From positions 1-30,391 of IMG/VR virus record IMGVR_UViG_3300027788_000049: 30,391 nt of DNA; one strand, given 5' to 3'. Below the pieces are notes generated by a model. That model ran no database searches, was not told where the DNA came from, and was given only the letters and a program-made list of their open reading frames with translations. This DNA comes from a virus. The position numbers and the translations under genes are program-made. This document shows, in pieces, positions 17,167-24,491 of the stretch (the first letter of the stretch is position 1; every line of letters starts with the position of its first letter).

Positions 17167-17205
17167 GCAATTAAATAAGTAGTTTAGGCACAGAGCTTTG
17201 TTATC
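17145..17205 (+). promoter_or_regulatory. ssb leader hairpin, possible gp32-type translational operator
   Basis: GATAACAAGGC (17145-17155) can pair with GCTTTGTTATC (17195-17205) over 11 base pairs with a single G-U pair, enclosing a 39-base loop. After it comes an unstructured A/U-rich stretch to the ssb ATG at 17243. The 9-base string GGCAATTAA appears both in the loop (17166-17174) and just before the start codon (17233-17241). In T4, gp32 represses its own translation by binding an A/U-rich unstructured leader nucleated at an upstream pseudoknot. The arrangement here is analogous, which makes autoregulation likely but unproven. Confidence 0.45.
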
Positions 17206-17242
17206 AATTATAAATTAATAATAACAAAAAAAGGCAATTAAC

Positions 17243-17500
17243 ATGGCAAATGAATTCGACATTTTTAATGTAAGTGTAAAAGATTTAGACACTGGTGAAA
17301 GACCTTCCACAGCAGGAAGTGATTTATACACACCTAAACCAGATCAAGGACAAGACGGTATCTACCGATCTTTAATTAGGTTTCTACCTAATGCTAAAAA
17401 CCCAAGAAAACCATTCGAACGTAAGTATGTCTACTGGCTAGAAGACAGAGAAGGAAACGGCTTTTTCGCTGATTCCCCTTCAATATGTTCTTTAAACTAA
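17243..17500 (+). CDS. gp32-like single-stranded DNA-binding protein, N-terminal part
   Basis: 85 codons matching the start of T4 gp32: a short N-terminal region, then SLIRFLPN with R46-F47-L48-P49 at the same positions as in T4 gp32 (AVIRFLPS), followed by a strand-rich segment KYVYWLEDREGNGFFADSPS. The frame then reads ICSLN and stops at TAA 17498-17500, inside what should be the OB-fold core, where T4 gp32 carries its zinc-binding loop. The rest of the protein continues in the -1 frame. The last two sense codons form the heptamer T TTA AAC, a canonical -1 slippery site directly before the stop. Alone, this fragment could not make a complete OB fold. It follows a long leader and its own TATATAA element. 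Confidence 0.75.
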   Translation: MANEFDIFNVSVKDLDTGERPSTAGSDLYTPKPDQGQDGIYRSLIRFLPNAKNPRKPFERKYVYWLEDREGNGFFADSPSICSLN

Positions 17501-18132
17501 GAAACTCTGAATCTGCAGTAGATAAAAAGATGTCAGAAGGTTTAAAGCGTAGAGAAGTATTCTATGCATTGGTACAGATCGTAAAGGATCCACAAAACAG
17601 AGACTTAGAAGGACAAGTTAAAATTATGAAATTCGGTTATAAAATCAAAACTAAAATTGATGAAGAACTGAATCCACAATTTGATGAACCAACTCAAGTA
17701 TTTGATCCATTTGAAGGAAAAAACTTTGAATTAGTAATTTCTAAGAAAGGTGGTTTTCCAAATTATGACTCATGTAAATTTCATGGTAATAAATCTCCAA
17801 TGACAATCGGTGGTGAACCTGTTGCTAATGATGATGCAAGCCGTAAAGCAATTTTAGAATTGTTAGGTACTGCACCAGAATTAACAAGTTGGGGTTATAA
17901 AGCATGGGATGATTCAATCAGAGGAAAGGTAATGAATGTATTATCTCAATTTACATCTCCAGGTGATTCAATCCAAAACATCACAAGATCAAAACCAGCA
18001 CCAGTTAATACAAAAGTAACTGAAGCTGCTGCTGTACAAGCAACAACTGAAACAAAATCTGAAACTCAACCTGCAGCAGGAACTGAGAAAAAAGAAGATT
18101 TTGATGATTTCATTAATGGTTTAGATCTTTAA
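17485..18132 (+). CDS. gp32-like single-stranded DNA-binding protein, C-terminal part
   Basis: The continuation of the SSB in the -1 frame. An ATG is available at 17485, but the conserved sequence (FFKLRNSESAVDKK) simply reads through it. The part includes FYALVQIVKDPQNRDLEGQV, which aligns with T4 gp32 YWANILVVKDPAAPENEG, then KKGGFPNYDSCKF (T4 SGFSNYDESKF), a variable linker and an acidic C-terminus EDFDDFINGLDL like T4's LDDLLNDL tail that recruits partner proteins. Joined to the N-terminal part by a -1 shift, the product would be 296 aa, against 301 in T4, with about eight residues fewer between RFLP and VKDP. The two frames overlap by 16 bases. Either a frameshifted, internally deleted gp32 or an assembly error. 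Confidence 0.8.
   Translation: MFFKLRNSESAVDKKMSEGLKRREVFYALVQIVKDPQNRDLEGQVKIMKFGYKIKTKIDEELNPQFDEPTQVFDPFEGKNFELVISKKGGFPNYDSCKFHGNKSPMTIGGEPVANDDASRKAILELLGTAPELTSWGYKAWDDSIRGKVMNVLSQFTSPGDSIQNITRSKPAPVNTKVTEAAAVQATTETKSETQPAAGTEKKEDFDDFINGLDL
17491..17497 (+). other. Slippery heptamer T TTA AAC at the ssb frame junction
   Basis: TTTAAAC at 17491-17497 is read as T-TTA-AAC in the first ssb frame and is followed immediately by TAA. A -1 slip gives TTT-AAA-CTA, which is exactly the frame of the downstream ssb part. The heptamer is a known -1 frameshift signal in other systems. It also spells the conserved residues F-K-L of the second part, so its presence may be incidental. Confidence 0.4.
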
Positions 18133-18137
18133 TAATT

Positions 18138-19214
18138 ATGGCAGAAGAAGTAATAATATCTTCTGAAATGAAAGCTCGGATCATTGATAAAGTGGTCCGA
18201 GTTCTTCATACTAATCACTCCCATCCGGAGAAAAGAAGAATTTTAGAAAGTAAAGGAAGATTAAATATGGCATGTCCATATTGTGGTGATTCAACAACTA
18301 CTCCTAGGAAAAAAAGAGGCAATTTATATTGGAATGATTTATACTTCCATTGTTATAATTGTTCTGCTCATTCTTCGTTAGATGTTTTTTTAGCTGATCA
18401 TCATCAAAACTTTGAAGGTGATGATAGAATAGATGTAATAAATTACATAAAGGAAAATCGTAAACACTTTTCATTAGGTGAAAGTTTAGACTTTTATCTT
18501 TTTGATAAAGCTAAAGAATTAGCATTAACTTTTGATGAAATAGCAATAGGGTTTAATGTATATGCAATAAACACGTTAACATACCAAGCTTATCCTTATT
18601 TAAAAAGTAGATTACTTCATCATAAAACTGATAGATTTGCGTTTGATCCTCGTCGTAGAGAATTATATGTTTTTAATTTAACACCAGATGGTAAGATATT
18701 AGGTTTTCAAACTAGAGCATTAGGTAGTGATAATACTGGTCCTAAATATAAAACTTGGAATATTGAAAGAATATATGATAGATTAAAAAGACCATTAGAA
18801 GTAACTGAAGAGGAATTAGATAATTTAAATAAAATATCAATGTTGTTCGGTATTTTAACAGTTGATATGTCTAGAGATTTTTCTATATTTGAAGGTCCAA
18901 TCGATGCAATGTTTATGAATAATTCAATTGGCTTAACTGGTGTTAAGAAGCAAATAATTGAATTTAATGAAATACCTACAGCAAGATATTTCTTTGATAA
19001 TGATATGGAAGGTAAAACTAGAATGATTGAAAAATTAAAAGGTGGTCAAACTGTATTTATGTGGACTCAGTTTTTAAAAGACTTTGATATTCCTGCAAGA
19101 AAAGTAAAAGATTTAAACGATTTAGTAAAATATGAATTTAAAAATCGAACAGGCTGCTTAAGCAACCTAGATAAATATTTTACAAACAATTCATTAGATA
19201 TTATTTTTATATAA
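18138..19214 (+). CDS. DNA primase, T4 gp61-like
   Basis: A 358-residue primase. A zinc-binding domain lies at residues 46-75 with Cys46-x2-Cys49 (MACPYCGDS) and Cys72-x2-Cys75 (FHCYNCSAHSS), the four-cysteine ribbon of the bacterial and T4 primase type. A Toprim-like catalytic core follows, with Glu252 in IFEGPIDAMFM and Asp287/Asp289 in YFFDNDMEGKTRM, the metal-binding residues of the family. Length is close to T4 gp61 (342 aa). It makes the RNA primers for lagging-strand synthesis and should partner with a gp41-type helicase, which is not in this window. It starts 5 bases after the ssb stop and shares a TAATG overlap with the next gene, placing it in an ssb-primase-UvsY-UvsW unit. Confidence 0.85.
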   Translation: MAEEVIISSEMKARIIDKVVRVLHTNHSHPEKRRILESKGRLNMACPYCGDSTTTPRKKRGNLYWNDLYFHCYNCSAHSSLDVFLADHHQNFEGDDRIDVINYIKENRKHFSLGESLDFYLFDKAKELALTFDEIAIGFNVYAINTLTYQAYPYLKSRLLHHKTDRFAFDPRRRELYVFNLTPDGKILGFQTRALGSDNTGPKYKTWNIERIYDRLKRPLEVTEEELDNLNKISMLFGILTVDMSRDFSIFEGPIDAMFMNNSIGLTGVKKQIIEFNEIPTARYFFDNDMEGKTRMIEKLKGGQTVFMWTQFLKDFDIPARKVKDLNDLVKYEFKNRTGCLSNLDKYFTNNSLDIIFI

Positions 19215-19432
19215 TGAATATTAAAAATTATAATAATTTCGTGAGTGAAGAAATAGATGACTTTTATAAGGATTCAGAAAATAGTAAAAGAAAGCTTAGA
19301 CTATTTTCTACATTTACCAAATCTACATTAGGTGAAGTTAAGAGTAGCTTTGTTATACCAGAACCTAAAAAGAAATTTCAACCTAAAGTAAAAGGCTACA
19401 AGAAGATTAATAATGATAAAGGTATATTTTAA
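19214..19432 (+). CDS. Small basic protein with internal-protein-like N-terminus, 72 aa
   Basis: A 72-residue protein starting MNIKNYNNFVSEEIDDFY, with the same hydrophobic spacing and V-x-E ending as the capsid-targeting-like peptides of several other proteins in the window. The remainder is strongly basic (KSTLGEVKSS, then PEPKKKFQPKVKGYKK), compatible with nucleic-acid binding or with packing beside DNA in the head. Both ends are TAATG overlaps, with the primase upstream and the UvsY-like gene downstream, so it is translated with recombination genes. T4 also has tiny genes between uvsY and uvsW. Function not recognised. Confidence 0.6.
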   Translation: MNIKNYNNFVSEEIDDFYKDSENSKRKLRLFSTFTKSTLGEVKSSFVIPEPKKKFQPKVKGYKKINNDKGIF

Positions 19433-19881
19433 TGGAGTATAATGATACATCAACAGGTGAGGCTAATGAAGAACTGGCAACTAGATTAGCTACTGATAGA
19501 ACTGGCTGGAAAGAAAAAATAACTAACCTAGTAGGTTTACTAAAAGAAGTTCGTAATCTATCTGAGTGTCAAGTAAATATGTTATCTTATAGACAAATAC
19601 TGTTAGATAAAATTACTGACTTTAAAACTACTAAGCATAAAAGACAAGCTGCGTATGATAGGTACTATAAAATTAAGTACAGAGAATATTCAATTGACTA
19701 TGATGTTAAATTAACAAGCGGAGAAAAGAATGCTTTTATAAAAGCAGATTTATCTCATTTAAGAACCCAAATGGAAATGTTACAATCACACATGGACTAT
19801 TATCAAGAATGTATAAAAACTTGTGATAATCTTGCATTTGCTATTCGTAACAGAATAAACTTAGACGATAAAGAATATTAA
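19432..19881 (+). CDS. uvsY: UvsY-like recombination mediator
   Basis: A 149-residue all-helical protein resembling T4 UvsY (137 aa). The region MLSYRQILLDKITDFKTTKH aligns in pattern with UvsY VMLYSKWLNKHSSIKKEMLR. The segment KLTSGEKNAFIKADLSHLRT matches KTVLSADKDVLKVDTSLQYW, and YYQECIKTCDNLAFAIRNRI matches LLDFCSGALDAIKSRGFAIK. UvsY loads the UvsX recombinase on gp32-coated single-stranded DNA. The identification is supported by its place directly before the UvsW helicase and just after ssb and primase, as in T4-like recombination modules. It starts and ends in TAATG overlaps. UvsX itself is not in the window. Sequence similarity is modest, so confidence rests on both pattern and context. 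Confidence 0.72.
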   Translation: MEYNDTSTGEANEELATRLATDRTGWKEKITNLVGLLKEVRNLSECQVNMLSYRQILLDKITDFKTTKHKRQAAYDRYYKIKYREYSIDYDVKLTSGEKNAFIKADLSHLRTQMEMLQSHMDYYQECIKTCDNLAFAIRNRINLDDKEY

Positions 19882-21386
19882 TGGAACTATCCCTATCTGA
19901 TAATAAAAAGTTTTTAGTTATTGATTCTTGTACTGAATTAGAGTATGAGCAATTAAAAAGTAGCTTAACTAAAAAAATTGAAGGTTGGAGATTCCATCCT
20001 TTGGTTAAAAAGAAAGTATGGGATGGAAATGTATCCTTTGTAAAAAGAAATAAAATACCAGCTGGTCTTTGGAAAGAAATATTAGATATCTGTAAAGATT
20101 ATGATTTTCAGTGTTCATTAAATGGTATCACAGATATTTTTGATACTGAAATTAATGAAGACGCATTTAGGTTATGGGTAACAAGTATTTTTGCAAAGCA
20201 TCCTGATTTTAAACCTAGAGAATATCAAATAGACGCAGCCTTTAAAATATTAAAGTATAGAAGGTGTTTAGCAGAGTTAGCAACATCCGCAGGTAAAACT
20301 TTAATATCTTTTATGGTAGTTGCATATATGATGGATAAATTAAAAAAGAAAAAGATCTTAATGATCGTTCCTAATGTAAATTTAGTATTACAAGCTACTG
20401 GGGATTTTGATGAATATAATAAATGTGGAATTCCATTAAAGACACAGCAAATATATGCTGGCGCAAAAATAAGAACTAGTTCTAACTTAGTAATTGGAAC
20501 TTATCAATCTTTAGTTAAAAAAGATGAAGAATATTTTAGTCAATTTGATGCAGTGTTTGTAGATGAAACTCATAAAGCGAAGGCTAACTCAATTCAAAAG
20601 ATAATGGATAAATGTTGGCATTGTGATTTTAGATTTGGTTTGAGTGGAACGATTCCTAAGAAAGGAACTGTTAATAGGCTAAGCTTAATGTCTGCTATGG
20701 GTCCTTTAGTTACTCAAGTAAAGGCTAATCAGTTACAACAAGAAGGTTTCATTGCAAGTTGTAAAGTTATTCAACTCCACATGGATTATGCAACTGATGC
20801 ACAAAAAGAATCGTTTTCATTTCTTTCTAAAAATCCGCAAGATAGACAAAAATTATTTGGATTAGAACAAAACTTTATTAATCAAAGTGATAAGAGATTA
20901 GATTTTGTTTGTCAAGTAATAAAAAAGTCAACAAACAATTCTTTAGTATTATTTCATAAAATAGCATACGGAGAAAAAATATATCAAAAACTAAGACAAA
21001 TAACTGATAAGAAGGTTTATTATGTAGATGGCTCAGTTAATGTAGATATAAGAGAAGAATTTAAAAGTAGAATGGAAAAGAATGATGATGTTATTATTGT
21101 AGCATCTTATGGAACCTTTTCTACTGGTATTTCTATTAAAAACATACATAACATATTCTTTACTGAAAGTTTTAAGTCAGAAGTGATCATTAGACAGAGT
21201 ATAGGTAGAGGATTAAGAAAGCACTCATCAAAAGACGTAGTTAAAATCTATGACTTTATTGATGATTTTAGATATAAGGCCGAAGACCATGATTGGGTTA
21301 ACTATATCTACCGCCACGGTATTGCAAGGCGAACAATTTACAAAGAAGAAAAGTTTCCATTCGAAGTTCAGAACATAAGATTCTAA
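19881..21386 (+). CDS. uvsW: UvsW-like superfamily 2 helicase
   Basis: A 501-residue SF2 helicase. An N-terminal region of about 110 residues precedes the Q-like motif FKPREYQIDAAF. Walker A is ATSAGKT with Lys139, Walker B is DETH at residues 228-231, motif III is GLSGTIPKK, and motif VI is RQSIGRGLRKH at residues 438-448 with the arginine fingers. The ATSAGKT form and length of about 500 aa match T4 UvsW (LPTSAGRS), which unwinds R-loops and branched recombination intermediates and turns origin-dependent into recombination-dependent replication. It shares a TAATG overlap with the UvsY-like gene. A 55-base gap with a weak hairpin and a TATATAA element follows, marking the end of the replication unit. 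Confidence 0.88.
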   Translation: MELSLSDNKKFLVIDSCTELEYEQLKSSLTKKIEGWRFHPLVKKKVWDGNVSFVKRNKIPAGLWKEILDICKDYDFQCSLNGITDIFDTEINEDAFRLWVTSIFAKHPDFKPREYQIDAAFKILKYRRCLAELATSAGKTLISFMVVAYMMDKLKKKKILMIVPNVNLVLQATGDFDEYNKCGIPLKTQQIYAGAKIRTSSNLVIGTYQSLVKKDEEYFSQFDAVFVDETHKAKANSIQKIMDKCWHCDFRFGLSGTIPKKGTVNRLSLMSAMGPLVTQVKANQLQQEGFIASCKVIQLHMDYATDAQKESFSFLSKNPQDRQKLFGLEQNFINQSDKRLDFVCQVIKKSTNNSLVLFHKIAYGEKIYQKLRQITDKKVYYVDGSVNVDIREEFKSRMEKNDDVIIVASYGTFSTGISIKNIHNIFFTESFKSEVIIRQSIGRGLRKHSSKDVVKIYDFIDDFRYKAEDHDWVNYIYRHGIARRTIYKEEKFPFEVQNIRF

Positions 21387-21402
21387 TATAGAATATCTTT
21401 TC
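21377..21402 (+). terminator. Weak hairpin at the end of the uvsW gene
   Basis: AAGATTCT can pair with AGAATATCTT, apart from a two-base bulge, around the stop codon of the uvsW-like gene. It is followed by only a short T-rich stretch. All stem pairs but two are A-T, so any termination would be weak. It lies just before the next TATATAA element. Confidence 0.25.
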
Positions 21403-21415
21403 ATTAAGACATGGA

Positions 21416-21422
21416 TATATAA
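21416..21422 (+). promoter_or_regulatory. TATATAA element before the 552-aa gene
   Basis: TATATAA in GGATATATAAAAAAAT ends 19 bases before the ATG at 21442, in the gap after the uvsW-like gene where function changes from replication to the capsid-interior module. Candidate phage promoter by recurrence. Confidence 0.5.
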
Positions 21423-21441
21423 AAAAATAAAAATAACTAAC

Positions 21442-23100
21442 ATGAAGTCAATCAAAAAGTTTTCTGCAATGTCTGCTAACGATCAATCGATCACAGAATC
21501 TGCAAAAGTAACGAAAGAGGCTGTTGATGAATTGATCAAAAAGATTGGTTTTAACAGTATAGATGAGTTAAAGAAAGAAAAAGATCTTCTTTCTAAACTC
21601 GAAGCAATGTCAAAAACATTTGCAAAAAGTAATGATATATCTGAGGATGAACTTGAAGAAGATCGTGCTGATGATATTGAAGATGAAATGAATGCAAAAG
21701 GCAAAACTAAATCTTTAGAAGGTACTAAAGATAAAAAAGGTGATGAAGAAGTAGTAGCATCTGAAGTAGAAGAAGTAGAAGAAGATACTGCTGATGATAT
21801 TGAGGCTGAGGTATTAGCTATTGGTAAACCTAAATCTTTAGAAGATGAAGCAGATGAATTAGTATCTGGTGATCAAGAAATAACAAAGGAAGTTCCTGCT
21901 GAAGCTGATGAGGTTGAGGATGAGGATGGTGTTGATGTTGCTTCTGAAGAAAAAGAAACTCCTAAAGCTACAAAAAGAATTATGGCTTTTGAAGATTTCA
22001 TTAAAGAAAAAGAAGAAACTATAAATAAGAACATTAATTATCGTGATGATAATGAAGAAGAAGAAGACTATGCAGTACCTGTAGCAGCATCTGCTGATGC
22101 TCTTGCTGAATCTAAAGAATCTCGTGGAAAAGAAGATGAAAAAGAAGGTGATGAACTAGAAGATAAAGGTGATAAGAAAGTTGATTCTGAAGATGATAAA
22201 GAAAAAGCAGACCATTATAAAGGAGCTGTTAAATCTGATGATGCTCAAATTAAATCTTTAAAGAAAGATGCTAAGTTTGATAAAGAAGAAGAGGAAGATG
22301 CTGAAAAGAACGAATCTACTATTATGAATTTTGCAAGCTTTGTAAATGAAGCTTATGACAAAGTTGTATTTGGTGGTAATAAAGGCGATAAGTCTAAAAC
22401 TAAAGAAGATGAAGAAGACTTTGAAGATGAAGATAAAACTGACGAAAAGTTTGATGATGTAGTTCTTGGTGGTAATAAAGGTGATAAGTCTAAAACTAAA
22501 GAAGGAGAAGAAGATTACGAAGATGAAGACAAAAAGGATGAAGCATATGATGTAGTAACTTTAGGTGGTAATAAAGGCGATAAGTCTAAAACCAAAAAAG
22601 GTGAAGAAGATTATGAAGATGATTCAGACGAATCAGTTGAAGAAGGTGTAGCTGAAGTAATTACTAAAGTTGAAGGTGATGAAATTAAAGATGAAGAAGC
22701 TGGAGCTGATGGAATGGCAATCCCTGTAATTAAAGGTGATGGTTCAGAAACTGCTGCTGGAATTGCTGGTGATATTATGGATAAAGGTAAAGTTAAAAAC
22801 TTATCTGCATTAGCTGGTAAATTAGTTACAACAGATCAAAAGATTACTGATGTAGTAAAAGGTGAATCTGATAATGTTAAAGACGGTCATGATATTCCTG
22901 TAGTAGAAACTATTGTTAATGAAGCGGATATTACTTCTGACGATCAGTTTAAAGAATATGCAATGAAAATGTTAAAAGATGCATTCGGTGCTGATTTTGA
23001 TGAAACAAAAGCAACTGAAACTGCTGATGGTTTAATTTCTAAGTACGGTGAAGATTACGGCGCAATGGTCGGAGCTTTACAATCTACAATGGGATCTTAA
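21442..23100 (+). CDS. Acidic repeat protein, likely prohead core/internal protein, 552 aa
   Basis: A highly charged, low-complexity protein dominated by E, D and K. A helical N-terminal part (to about residue 70) is followed by a duplicated 22-residue block (residues 72-93 and 113-134, sharing ADDIE and KSLE). Internal peptides at Met181 (MAFEDFIKEKEE) and Met295 (MNFASFVNEAYD) resemble T4 capsid-targeting sequences. Three copies of a 32-residue repeat (from residue 311, each starting GGNKGDKSKTK) come next. The C-terminal domain, ending with FGADFDETKATETADG and a stretch closing LQSTMGS, is ordered and distinct. Extreme acidity and several L/I/V-x-E sites fit a scaffold or head-interior protein cut by a prohead protease. 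No capsid gene is adjacent, so the role is inferred. Confidence 0.6.
   Translation: MKSIKKFSAMSANDQSITESAKVTKEAVDELIKKIGFNSIDELKKEKDLLSKLEAMSKTFAKSNDISEDELEEDRADDIEDEMNAKGKTKSLEGTKDKKGDEEVVASEVEEVEEDTADDIEAEVLAIGKPKSLEDEADELVSGDQEITKEVPAEADEVEDEDGVDVASEEKETPKATKRIMAFEDFIKEKEETINKNINYRDDNEEEEDYAVPVAASADALAESKESRGKEDEKEGDELEDKGDKKVDSEDDKEKADHYKGAVKSDDAQIKSLKKDAKFDKEEEEDAEKNESTIMNFASFVNEAYDKVVFGGNKGDKSKTKEDEEDFEDEDKTDEKFDDVVLGGNKGDKSKTKEGEEDYEDEDKKDEAYDVVTLGGNKGDKSKTKKGEEDYEDDSDESVEEGVAEVITKVEGDEIKDEEAGADGMAIPVIKGDGSETAAGIAGDIMDKGKVKNLSALAGKLVTTDQKITDVVKGESDNVKDGHDIPVVETIVNEADITSDDQFKEYAMKMLKDAFGADFDETKATETADGLISKYGEDYGAMVGALQSTMGS
22372..22623 (+). repeat. 96-bp in-frame tandem repeat, about 2.6 copies
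   Basis: Units start at 22372, 22468 and 22564, exactly 96 bases apart. The opening GGTGGTAATAAAGG and the following GATAAGTCTAAAAC are almost unchanged between copies. Each unit encodes 32 residues of the 552-aa protein; the third copy decays after about 20 codons. High nucleotide identity suggests recent duplication or gene conversion. Confidence 0.9.
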
Positions 23101-23101
23101 T

Positions 23102-23120
23102 AATAAAATCAAATTTTATT
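23102..23120 (+). terminator. AT-only hairpin between the 552-aa and 423-aa genes
   Basis: AATAAAAT and ATTTTATT form a perfect 8-bp inverted repeat around a 3-base loop (CAA), followed by TT, immediately after the 552-aa gene. Made only of A-T pairs, it is at best a weak terminator or an RNA-processing or stability element. The next ATG is 10 bases beyond it. Confidence 0.3.
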
Positions 23121-23130
23121 TTAATAAACT

Positions 23131-24402
23131 ATGAAACATATAAAATTGTTTGAACAATGGCTGACTGACAAAAGTCAGCCATTGTTGTTTGAAGGTGGTG
23201 CTGCTGGTCATATGCAACATCCATTTGATGATAAAGATTTAACCTTTGGTGATTTCAAAGCGATGGTTGATGCTGGTCTTAGAGGTAAATTAGATTTTGA
23301 AGAAGATCCAACTGAAAAGACAGATGGCCAAAATGTATTTGCAACTATTCAAAATGGTAAAGTAAAGTTTGCTCGAAATAAAACAGAATTAAAAAACCCT
23401 ATGTCTCTTTCAGAATTTAGAAATAAATTCGAAGGGCATGCAAGTAAATTAGTACAAGATACATTTCAATTTGCTGCTGATGATTTAGCTAAACTATTAA
23501 CGAAGCTTTCTCCAGAAGATCAAGAAAAGTATTTTAATAATGGAAAGGACTTTATGAACATGGAATTAATCTATTCATTAAATCCTAATGTTATTCATTA
23601 TGATACTGATGTTATCCAATTTCATGGAATAAAAGAAACTGATGGTGAAGGTAATATAATTGGAACTAATAACAGACCTGCTAAAGAAATAGTAAATATA
23701 CTCCAAAAGGTAAAATCGGATATTGGTAAAACATTTAAAATTATACCACCTAAAGTTATAAAATTACAACAAGATGTTGATTTTTCAAAGAATAAGAAAA
23801 AATTTATAAATCAAGTTAATGCTTTAGAAAAAAGATATGGTTTAACTGATGGTGATTCCGTTGCAAGATATCATGAAATGTGGTGGAGAGAATTAATAGA
23901 TAAAGAATTTCCAACATTAACTCAAGATGTTAAAGAAGGTTTACTTAGAAGATGGGCATACGGTGATAAAAAGAGTTTAAACATGAGATCTTTAGCTAAA
24001 CAAGCTGGACCTAAAGAAGCAGCATTAGTTAAAAAGTTTGATAAAGAAGATGTTGCTAAAAAGTATAAAGAAAACATTAGACCATTTGAAGATTTATTTT
24101 TAGAGTTAGGTTCTATCATTATGAAAAATGCTTCTGAGTTTTTAGCAGCTAACCCGTCAGATGAAGCTCAGCGCCTAAGAAGAGAAATAGAAACACAAGC
24201 CAATAAGATTAAAAAGACTGGTGGCGTAGAACAAATTAAAAAGGTTGAAGCTGAACTTGCAAGATTAAGTCGTATCGGTGGAATAGAATCTATATTTCCT
24301 ACAGAAGGTATTGTATTTAAATATAAAGGAAAGATTTATAAATTAACTGGAACATTTGCTGCTATTAATCAATTGCTTGGTATTATTAAATTTGGTAGAT
24401 AG
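23131..24402 (+). CDS. Ligase-fold nucleotidyltransferase with internal-protein-like N-terminus, 423 aa
   Basis: Shows the core motifs of the covalent nucleotidyltransferase (DNA/RNA ligase, capping enzyme) superfamily: motif I is KTDG at residues 63-66 in TEKTDGQNVF, with Lys63 the likely nucleotide-accepting lysine. A motif III-like strand is FMNMELIYS, motif IV is EGIVFK at residues 392-397, and motif V is the strand KIYKLTG with Lys404. The catalytic core is split by a long charged helical insert (about residues 195-375), unusual for a simple ligase. The N-terminus (MKHIKLFEQWLTDK ... LLFE-GG) is like a capsid-targeting peptide with an L-F-E-G cleavage candidate. The reaction is presumably adenylyl or guanylyl transfer, possibly RNA ligation, with unknown substrate. 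Packaging in the head is inferred. Confidence 0.65.
   Translation: MKHIKLFEQWLTDKSQPLLFEGGAAGHMQHPFDDKDLTFGDFKAMVDAGLRGKLDFEEDPTEKTDGQNVFATIQNGKVKFARNKTELKNPMSLSEFRNKFEGHASKLVQDTFQFAADDLAKLLTKLSPEDQEKYFNNGKDFMNMELIYSLNPNVIHYDTDVIQFHGIKETDGEGNIIGTNNRPAKEIVNILQKVKSDIGKTFKIIPPKVIKLQQDVDFSKNKKKFINQVNALEKRYGLTDGDSVARYHEMWWRELIDKEFPTLTQDVKEGLLRRWAYGDKKSLNMRSLAKQAGPKEAALVKKFDKEDVAKKYKENIRPFEDLFLELGSIIMKNASEFLAANPSDEAQRLRREIETQANKIKKTGGVEQIKKVEAELARLSRIGGIESIFPTEGIVFKYKGKIYKLTGTFAAINQLLGIIKFGR
23146..23193 (+). repeat. 14-bp perfect hairpin flanked by in-frame 9-bp direct repeats
   Basis: AACAATGGCTGACT (23153-23166) and AGTCAGCCATTGTT (23173-23186) form a perfect 14-bp stem with loop GACAAA, near the start of the 423-aa gene. 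It is bracketed by two copies of TTGTTTGAA (23146-23154 and 23185-23193), 39 bases apart and in the same frame, both encoding L-F-E. It is locally much richer in G and C than its surroundings. Confidence 0.85.
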
Positions 24403-24469
24403 TTGTTAATAACTTTTTTGAAATAATTAGAGAAGTATGGCCACAATCGCTAAAAATTGATTATATTTA

Positions 24470-24476
24470 TATATAA
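24470..24476 (+). promoter_or_regulatory. TATATAA element before the 118-aa gene
   Basis: TATATAA in TATTTATATATAATAAAA ends 15 bases before the ATG at 24492, in the 89-base gap after the ligase-fold gene. Candidate phage promoter by recurrence. The gap shows no other convincing feature. Confidence 0.45.
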
Positions 24477-24491
24477 TAAAATAACAATAAC

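Noticed and set aside
24401-24419. AGTT/AACT stem followed by a T run after the ligase-fold gene
   Set aside because: Only four A-T-rich base pairs; too weak to call a terminator.
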